From: CAYWGR01 sp964458015 | GTDB lineage: Bacteria; Planctomycetota; Planctomycetia; Pirellulales; Thermoguttaceae | Direction of reading: 5' to 3' | NCBI GenBank assembly: GCA_964458015.1 | Contig: CAYWGR010000187.1 | Coordinates: 1 to 11,070, forward strand | DNA length: 11,070 nt | Program-made: the position numbers and the translations under genes | Shown here: in pieces, positions 6,990-11,070 of the stretch | How positions within the stretch are numbered: position 1 is the first letter of the stretch | Layout: each line of letters opens with the position of its first letter | The notes under the pieces: generated by a model | What the model was told of the DNA's origin: nothing | The model's database searches: none | What the model saw: only the letters and a program-made list of their open reading frames with translations

Positions 6990-7775
6990 CTATTTCCGCC
7001 GCCGCCAAGCGCAGAAGATCAACCCCGCAACGCCGCTTCCCACCAAGACCGTCGTAGACGGTTCCGGTACTTGGGAAACGGTGAAGTTGCTGTAGTAGCC
7101 ATTGTTGCCACTGCCGCCTTCCATATAGCAGCCGACTTTATCGAGGGCGCCTACAGATGCCTTTTCCACTTGATATGTACCGCTGTAGCTGCCAACCGAG
7201 TAGTTAAGGTTGTAGTAGTTGTGCGTCGCGTCTTCAACAATTGTCATACTTACGTTGTATTGCGTACCCGTGGAAGGAACGAAGCCGAGATATGCCCTCT
7301 GTAATATGCCTCCGTCCTTCCGCACATCCGCAAGTCCAGTGCCACCATCGACATACCCTGGAAAGAACATCAGGTTCAAGGAGCCGACAAGGAGTCCTGG
7401 TGAGCCACTGCCGGCTCCCCCATCGCCTGCAACCATCGCTGATACTGTGAGTGGATTCGCGGACACGTCGAAACTCGACTGGCTGATGAGGCTTTGGGCC
7501 GTGACATAAGCCTCGAGTCGTCTGCCATTGCCGGCAGCGGTTACATTGAGTGTCAAGGTTCCCGCCGTATCCACCTTGGCGCTGGAATCTTCATCGAAAC
7601 TTTCGGTGTAATTCCATTCCGGATAGTTGGTAAAGGTCGAACCGCTCGCCGTCGCCTGTCCCCCCGTCGTTTGAAACGTCTCCGAATACGAAATCGTTCC
7701 CGCCGCGGCAAAAGAGGCCAAAGCAGCGGTAACCAACAGTAAACTCAACGATCCACACAAAACTCTTCGTGACAT
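6990..7775 (-). CDS. PEP-CTERM sorting-domain secreted protein
   Basis: Exported surface protein of 261 aa. A Sec signal peptide covers about 1-26 (MSRRVLCGSLSLLLVTAALA, then SFAAAG). The mature part is rich in Ser, Thr, Gly and Tyr and predicted mainly beta, possibly a concanavalin-like or LamG-like fold, though no specific family is recognised. The C-terminus (236-261) is a complete PEP-CTERM: VPEPS, a hydrophobic helix (TTVLVGSGVAGLIFCAW) and RRRK. Such tails are recognised by exosortases, which should be encoded elsewhere in the genome. ATG at 7775 has GAGGAG 8 nt upstream and is preferred to a GTG at 7784 that would overlap this ribosome site. A promoter is visible at 7804-7832. It is the third gene of the sigma-factor cluster; I infer that it is a structural or adhesive surface component. 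Confidence 0.88.
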   Translation of the reverse strand: MSRRVLCGSLSLLLVTAALASFAAAGTISYSETFQTTGGQATASGSTFTNYPEWNYTESFDEDSSAKVDTAGTLTLNVTAAGNGRRLEAYVTAQSLISQSSFDVSANPLTVSAMVAGDGGAGSGSPGLLVGSLNLMFFPGYVDGGTGLADVRKDGGILQRAYLGFVPSTGTQYNVSMTIVEDATHNYYNLNYSVGSYSGTYQVEKASVGALDKVGCYMEGGSGNNGYYSNFTVSQVPEPSTTVLVGSGVAGLIFCAWRRRK

Positions 7776-7803
7776 GACGTTCACTCCTCATAAAAAAGAG
7801 TAG

Positions 7804-7832
7804 ATTTAAAATTTCCAATGGAAGCCAGTCAA
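7804..7832 (-). promoter_or_regulatory. Promoter of the PEP-CTERM gene
   Basis: On the minus strand, TTGACT (7827-7832), a 17-bp spacer and TTAAAT (7804-7809) resemble a sigma70 promoter. A T-rich tract upstream (about 7835-7860) could act as an UP element. The spacer contains TTCCATTGGAA (7813-7823), an 11-bp dyad that could bind a regulator. The predicted transcript starts near 7797 and carries GAGGAG before the ATG at 7775. Confidence 0.5.
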
Positions 7833-7865
7833 ATAAATAAAAAAGAAAAATCTAAATTTCACCGT

Positions 7866-7888
7866 TTGGAACAGCCATTGCGTTCCAA
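7866..7888 (-). terminator. Candidate terminator after the fecR-like gene
   Basis: TTGGAAC (7866-7872) and GTTCCAA (7882-7888) form a 7-bp stem with a 9-nt loop, about 55 nt after the fecR-like stop. On the minus strand a T-rich tract follows, but only after about 15 nt, so this is not a textbook intrinsic terminator. Two further short hairpins lie between it and the stop codon (7911-7925 and 7926-7941). Confidence 0.3.
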
Positions 7889-7925
7889 GAACCATTCTCA
7901 ACATACGCATTCCGTAAGTTACGGA

Positions 7926-7941
7926 GCAACCATGCGGTTGC
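7926..7941 (-). repeat. Hairpins directly after the fecR-like stop codon
   Basis: GCAACC-ATGC-GGTTGC (7926-7941) is a 6-bp stem with a 4-nt loop that abuts the stop codon at 7942-7944. Next to it, 7911-7925 reads TCCGT-AAGTT-ACGGA. No T-run follows either, so they may protect the transcript 3' end or be part of a weak terminator. Confidence 0.35.
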
Positions 7942-9888
7942 TTACTTTCTGACTGGGCCATCGGCCTCGCGCGATTCGCTTCCTCCTTTTTGCGATTCCT
8001 TGTTTGGTTGCTGTACTTCGATGCCGTAGCCTCGCAACTCTGTCACCGATACATAGCCGTCCGAGCCGTCACCCGGCGCGCCGCCCAATGCCCAGCCGTA
8101 GCCCGTGCGTTGCTCCTCGGAAAAACTCGTCAACAAAAATTCAAGCACCGCCCCGGGATTAGCGTCTGCCTTCGCATCGAAGGCATTGCCGTAGAACATT
8201 TGATCGAGCCGCAACTCCCGCCAGTTCGCCGGATCGCTCTCCGGACGAACGCGATCGGTATCCCCAGGCTTCTTCAAGATAAAAACTTTCGGCATCGACG
8301 CCCAATTGCCGCCGTCGCCCTTCTGCCGGCCCAAGAAAACCTTGATCCGGTCGAATCGCATCGCGCGACCGTACAACAAACCGACGAAAGCCGTATCTTG
8401 CAACGCCCCTGATCCCTGATCCCTGCCCCCTGCCCCCTCCCTCGTATCGAAACTGCTCATGGCCGCATTCTTCTCGCCCCGGCCGAACAACCCATCCGTA
8501 GCAACATGGAAGGCCAATTGCCGGTCATTGTCGCCGACCAATTTCCCCTTCGCGTTCCAAACTTGATGGTAGGCGCTGGCCACAAGCCCCGTCGGCATCA
8601 ACAATAGCCGTGAAGTGCGTGCTTGATTGGTCTGCCGCACCGCCGCTCGTAGATCGGGCGGAATCGTCACATGAGCCACCTGCCCACGGACGCGCCGCGG
8701 CGATTGGTCGATTGTCCCAAAGCGAATCGCCTCGCCCGCCGCCAAGCGTTCACAAACCGGTGAGCCGCCGGTGCGATCATCCCGGGAAGCTTCCACCAGC
8801 CCGCGAATCACATGAACCATCGTCGAACGGTCTGGTTGCACCTCCACCACGAACTCCGTCCCCAAATCCACCACTGTCGCCGTCGGCGTTTTGATCGTAA
8901 ACAACGGAGCGAGAGAGGGATTAGGGATTAGGGATTGGGGATTAGAAATTTGGGATTTGAAGATTTTGGGATTTCGGGATTTCGGGTCCGATTCACTAGC
9001 CACTAGCCACTGGCCACTAGCCACTTTCTCTGACTGCAGGCCGCCCTCACCCCCGGCCCCTCTCCCGCTTGCGGGCGAGGGGAGATTGGTTTCACTGACC
9101 ACTGGCCACTGGCCACTAGCCACTTTTTCCCTACTCTCCCCTCTCCCCTCTCCTCTCTCCTCTAATTTCGCCGTCAACCTGCCCCTCGCCAAAAATCCGC
9201 CCGCCCGCGAATCCACTTCGTAGGTGCAAGGCCCTTGCAAAACCACTCGGGCGCCGCCGTCGTAGACGATCTCCATCAGCCCCGACGATAACGCATACTT
9301 GCGACCAAGCGGAACTTTCGCGCCGGCGACCGTCGCAGTTTGAATGTCGGCCCATTGCACGTCGATAATCCCCGTCACACGCCCAATAAATTCAATCTCC
9401 GACGTCGTGCTCGATGGCCTCGGCCTTGGCTTGTTGTCGGCCAATTGCTTGTGATGCGTCACATAGACCATCGAACCGGCCAAGAGACCGACTCCGGTCA
9501 CAAGCGTGGCAATCAGCATGGCAAACGGAACTTCCTGCGAGAAAAAGCCGATGGAGCCGTAAAAGGCATTCGAGAAGAACCCGGCGGCAGAAACAGGCGG
9601 CGTCAAAACCTCGCCCAAACGATCACCCTCCGCCTCGGCCTCTAAAAAGTCGCGATCGGCCTCGGCATAGCGTTCCAACTCGGCCGGCGAAAACCGCACT
9701 CCTTGCGTCATCTGCCAGGCAAGCTCGCGATGAATGGCCGTATAAGCGATGTAATGATCGCACGCCTGCGGATCTTCCGCCAGAATCACACTGAGACTCG
9801 CCAGTTCGTCGGCCGACAAACTTTGATCGCAGGCCCCGTCGATCAGACGTTCCAGTTCTTCCCAGGCGATGTTCGTCGATTCGCTCAT
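7942..9888 (-). CDS. FecR-domain membrane protein, likely anti-sigma factor, with repeat-derived insertions
   Basis: A 648-aa partner of the sigma factor encoded just upstream. Residues 8-60 (ELERLIDGAC, LSADELASLS, QACDHYIAYTAIHRELAW) are a cytoplasmic helical region of the kind found in planctomycete FecR-type anti-sigma proteins. One membrane helix spans about 120-143 (VPFAMLIATLVTGVGLLAGS). The FecR domain follows: VPLGRKYALSSGLMEIVYDGGARVVLQGP (192-220, in pieces VPLGRKYALSSGLMEI and VYDGGARVVLQGP), then ARGRLTAKL, and resumes at FTIKTPTATVVDLGTEFVVEV (330-350). Between these parts, residues 243-328 are encoded by dispersed repeats and are atypical of the family. A second repeat patch is at about 481-495. 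The C-terminal 500-625 region may be a discoidin- or LamG-like binding domain (weak). ATG at 9888 lies 3 nt after the sigma stop, with AGGAG inside the end of the sigma gene, so translation is coupled. Confidence 0.88.
   Translation of the reverse strand: MSESTNIAWEELERLIDGACDQSLSADELASLSVILAEDPQACDHYIAYTAIHRELAWQMTQGVRFSPAELERYAEADRDFLEAEAEGDRLGEVLTPPVSAAGFFSNAFYGSIGFFSQEVPFAMLIATLVTGVGLLAGSMVYVTHHKQLADNKPRPRPSSTTSEIEFIGRVTGIIDVQWADIQTATVAGAKVPLGRKYALSSGLMEIVYDGGARVVLQGPCTYEVDSRAGGFLARGRLTAKLEERGEGRGESREKVASGQWPVVSETNLPSPASGRGAGGEGGLQSEKVASGQWLVASESDPKSRNPKIFKSQISNPQSLIPNPSLAPLFTIKTPTATVVDLGTEFVVEVQPDRSTMVHVIRGLVEASRDDRTGGSPVCERLAAGEAIRFGTIDQSPRRVRGQVAHVTIPPDLRAAVRQTNQARTSRLLLMPTGLVASAYHQVWNAKGKLVGDNDRQLAFHVATDGLFGRGEKNAAMSSFDTREGAGGRDQGSGALQDTAFVGLLYGRAMRFDRIKVFLGRQKGDGGNWASMPKVFILKKPGDTDRVRPESDPANWRELRLDQMFYGNAFDAKADANPGAVLEFLLTSFSEEQRTGYGWALGGAPGDGSDGYVSVTELRGYGIEVQQPNKESQKGGSESREADGPVRK
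8409..8441. repeat. In-frame CCCTGATCCCTG/CCCCCTG repeat patch
   Basis: Tandem CCTGATC and CCTGCCC units lie inside the fecR-like gene and encode a Gly-rich stretch (REGAGGRDQGSGAL) just before the C-terminal domain. The frame is kept. Base pattern differs sharply from the flanking coding sequence. Confidence 0.6.
8905..9162. repeat. Composite block of dispersed repeats inside the FecR domain
   Basis: Five repeat types lie end to end: GGATTAGGGATT and TTTGGGATTT units (8916-8986); CACTAGCCACTGGCCACT units (8993-9027); a GC-rich 26-bp imperfect palindrome CCCCTCTCCCGC-TT-GCGGGCGAGGGG given by its two arms (9057-9068 and 9071-9082); a second CACTGGCCACT block (9091-9128); and a C/T-rich CTCCCCTCTCC tract (9129-9164). 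The two CCACTGGCCACT blocks both translate as EKVASGQW. All is in frame in the fecR-like gene, encoding about 86 residues without a stop. Confidence 0.85.
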
Positions 9889-9891
9889 CGG

Positions 9892-10449
9892 CTAGGCTCC
9901 TGGATCTTCTTGTTGATGCATGTTTTTTTCAACGCACTTACGCAGCAAACGCCGCACACGAGCCAGCGATTGCGAAACCGCGTTTTCCGACCGGTTCAGC
10001 TTGGCGGCCAAAAGCTTAACAGCCACGCCGCCCGCATACCGAAGCTGGATCAGCTCGCGGTCGCCTTCGCTCAATTCGTCGATGCAACCCGGCAACGCAT
10101 CCGAATACAAAAGATCGCGCCGGGTCTGGTCGTCCACGAATCGGTCGGCCAGCGCATTCAACGCCTCCGGCTCCAACGTCGGTGCATCGTTGGCATGAAT
10201 CTGCCGGTAACGCAACGTCCGATACCGGGCGAATTCGTGTGCCCAAGCGAAAAACGGCCGGCTCCGATCGAATTCGTCGTACTTCTGCCAAAGCGTCAAC
10301 GCCGTATCCTGGAGAATATCCCGGGCATCCACCGGATTGCCGACCAGCATCATGATATAAGCGAACAACCGATGCTCGCACGAAGCGTAGAGTTCCAAAA
10401 ACTCTTCCGCTCTTTGCTTGCCGGTTGTTGTTATTTCACGATCGATCAC
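9892..10449 (-). CDS. ECF-type RNA polymerase sigma factor
   Basis: Extracytoplasmic-function sigma factor, 185 aa. Region 2 is at about 13-83 (RAEEFLELYASCEHRLFAYI, VDARDILQDTALTLWQKYDEF, HEFARYRTLRYR) and region 4 at about 117-173 (DELSEGDRELIQLRYAGGVA, KLLAAKLNRSENAVSQSLAR, VRRLLRKCV), with no region 3. The DARDILQDTALTLWQKYDEFD string and size fit the Rhodopirellula/Verrucomicrobium-type ECF group. I prefer the GTG at 10449, which has AGGGGG 6 nt upstream and gives the N-terminus usual for the group; a GTG at 10500 would add 17 residues with a poorer ribosome site. The fecR-like gene starts 3 nt after its stop, so the pair forms a sigma/anti-sigma unit. The likely targets, including the downstream surface-protein genes, are inference. 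Confidence 0.93.
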   Translation of the reverse strand: MIDREITTTGKQRAEEFLELYASCEHRLFAYIMMLVGNPVDARDILQDTALTLWQKYDEFDRSRPFFAWAHEFARYRTLRYRQIHANDAPTLEPEALNALADRFVDDQTRRDLLYSDALPGCIDELSEGDRELIQLRYAGGVAVKLLAAKLNRSENAVSQSLARVRRLLRKCVEKNMHQQEDPGA

Positions 10450-10523
10450 GACACGCCCCCTACTGCGTTGCAAAGCCGCTTCAGAGATGCAGCCCCGCAC
10501 CCCTGCAATGCAACCCTTACTTC

Positions 10524-10555
10524 ATTGTAATTAGAGCAAAACCGGTTTTCCGGTT
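10524..10555 (-). promoter_or_regulatory. Candidate control region of the sigma-factor gene
   Basis: On the minus strand a TACAAT -10 box (10524-10529) lies about 75 nt before the chosen start. No good -35 box precedes it; instead the -35 area holds an inverted repeat, AACCGG-TTTT-CCGGTT (10540-10555). This could be a regulator site or a hairpin. Assignment is tentative. Confidence 0.3.
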
Positions 10556-10630
10556 AGAAGTTGCCGACCAGAACCACCGCCCCCCCAGAAAAGGCATTCT
10601 CCGATCCATCAAGAAGCACGCACGTGCCCC

Positions 10631-10654
10631 TTCCCATACTTCTATTTATGGGAA
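10631..10654. repeat. 8-bp inverted repeat in the intergenic region
   Basis: TTCCCATA (10631-10638) and TATGGGAA (10647-10654) form an 8-bp stem with an 8-nt loop. No promoter or gene adjoins it on either strand. A smaller one, CGGTTT-N8-AAACCG, is at 10743-10762. The rest of 10560-10810 shows nothing I can support as a gene. Confidence 0.35.
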
Positions 10655-10827
10655 TTCACAAAATCTGAGGGTGGAAAATGAGAAGAATCATCACCCGCCA
10701 GCCAAAGGTGGGGAGCAAGGCCGGCTTAAGAAGGAAGTAGAACGGTTTCCCATTCAAAACCGCGATGATCTTGCCAGCTTGAACGCATCAAACGTCCAAT
10801 ACGCTTATTGAAAAGTCGCCACAAGCA

Positions 10828-10950
10828 GTCATTCTGAGCGGAGCGAAGAATCTCCGTGAGTCTTAGACAAGTTCCAATGCGCCAACGAGATCCTTCGCTT
10901 CGCTCAGGATGACGGTTCTTCCGTGGCCAAGGACTTTGCAGTTCTCCTGT
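10828..10950. mobile_element. Second, diverged copy of the MITE-like element
   Basis: This stretch aligns with 3044-3165 over its whole length. The last half is almost identical (from CAACGAGATCC to GTTCTCCTGT), and the inner inverted repeat core CTGAGCGGAGCGAAG has one change. The right terminal repeat (CTTTGCAGTTCTCCTG) is intact, but the left one is missing or decayed: the flank 10809-10827 is only loosely similar to 3025-3043. No convincing target duplication remains. It therefore looks like an older or truncated copy in the same orientation. Confidence 0.65.
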
Positions 10951-11037
10951 ACGCCCGGCAAATCGCTTGCGGTTTCGCAAATCCACCGCCGCACAGCTTA
11001 AGTATTGGAACCCGTATAAGACCCGTCAAAAGCATGA

Positions 11038-11063
11038 CGTTCCGAAGCCGGAGCTTCGGAACG
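11038..11063. repeat. Strong 11-bp-stem hairpin at the right edge
   Basis: CGTTCCGAAGC (11038-11048) and GCTTCGGAACG (11053-11063) are a perfect 11-bp inverted repeat around the tetranucleotide CGGA. No T-run follows within the window, so I call it a REP-like repeat rather than a terminator. What follows lies outside the window. Confidence 0.55.
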
Positions 11064-11070
11064 AGATTAT

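Noticed and set aside
8908..8950. TTAGGG-like tandem units suggesting telomeric or eukaryotic DNA
   Set aside because: Only a few imperfect GGATTAGGGATT units, inside a bacterial reading frame and beside other bacterial-type repeats; no eukaryotic feature nearby.
8916..9128. CRISPR-like array because of repeated CACTGGCCACT blocks
   Set aside because: The units are short, tandem and irregular, with no unique spacers of constant length and no cas genes.
9703..10530. Long plus-strand open frame opposite the sigma factor and fecR-like start
   Set aside because: Antisense to two well-supported coupled genes, with no domain of its own.
10726..10986. Possible small protein with HPERSEGS and EILRSAQND strings
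   Set aside because: These strings are the translation of the MITE-like inverted repeat, not a protein family; no ribosome site supports it.

Overview
The window reads as a chromosomal segment of a planctomycete, probably close to the Pirellulales. The evidence is a DUF1559 protein (pseudopilin-type N-terminus plus H-x9-DG motif), a PEP-CTERM surface protein, an ECF sigma factor paired with a FecR-type membrane protein, and several dispersed short repeats, some lying inside coding sequence. This assignment rests on family content only; no marker gene is present.

Layout. (1) 89-2746, minus strand: a TetR-type repressor gene, a small unrecognised gene and a MacA-like periplasmic adaptor gene follow each other in one direction. 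The repressor promoter (TTGACG, 17 bp, TACACT) has its -10 box inside a perfect 18-bp palindrome (2781-2798), the arrangement expected of an autorepressed efflux operon. The start of the next operon gene, if any, lies beyond the left edge. (2) 2799-3289: a non-coding stretch holding a MITE-like element (3016-3165) with 16-bp terminal inverted repeats and a 9-bp target duplication, and a good sigma70-type promoter for the next operon. (3) 3290-5818, plus strand: a second MacA-like adaptor and a MacB-type (FtsX) permease without an ATPase domain. No ATPase gene lies beside them. (4) 5828-10449, minus strand: ECF sigma factor, FecR/anti-sigma-like membrane protein, PEP-CTERM secreted protein and DUF1559 pseudopilin-like protein. 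The sigma and FecR genes are translationally coupled (3-nt gap). The other two lie downstream in the same direction, the PEP-CTERM gene with its own likely promoter. (5) 10450-11070: no convincing gene; a second, diverged copy of the MITE-like element and a strong 11-bp-stem hairpin at the edge.

How the parts work together. The left half looks like two related tripartite-type export systems (adaptor plus ABC permease), one under a TetR repressor. The right half looks like a sigma/anti-sigma unit next to two exported cell-surface proteins, one probably sorted by exosortase and one probably processed by a prepilin peptidase. The most unusual feature is the fecR-like gene: about 258 bp made almost wholly of different dispersed repeats interrupts the FecR domain in frame (8905-9162), and a second short repeat patch sits in frame near 8409-8441.
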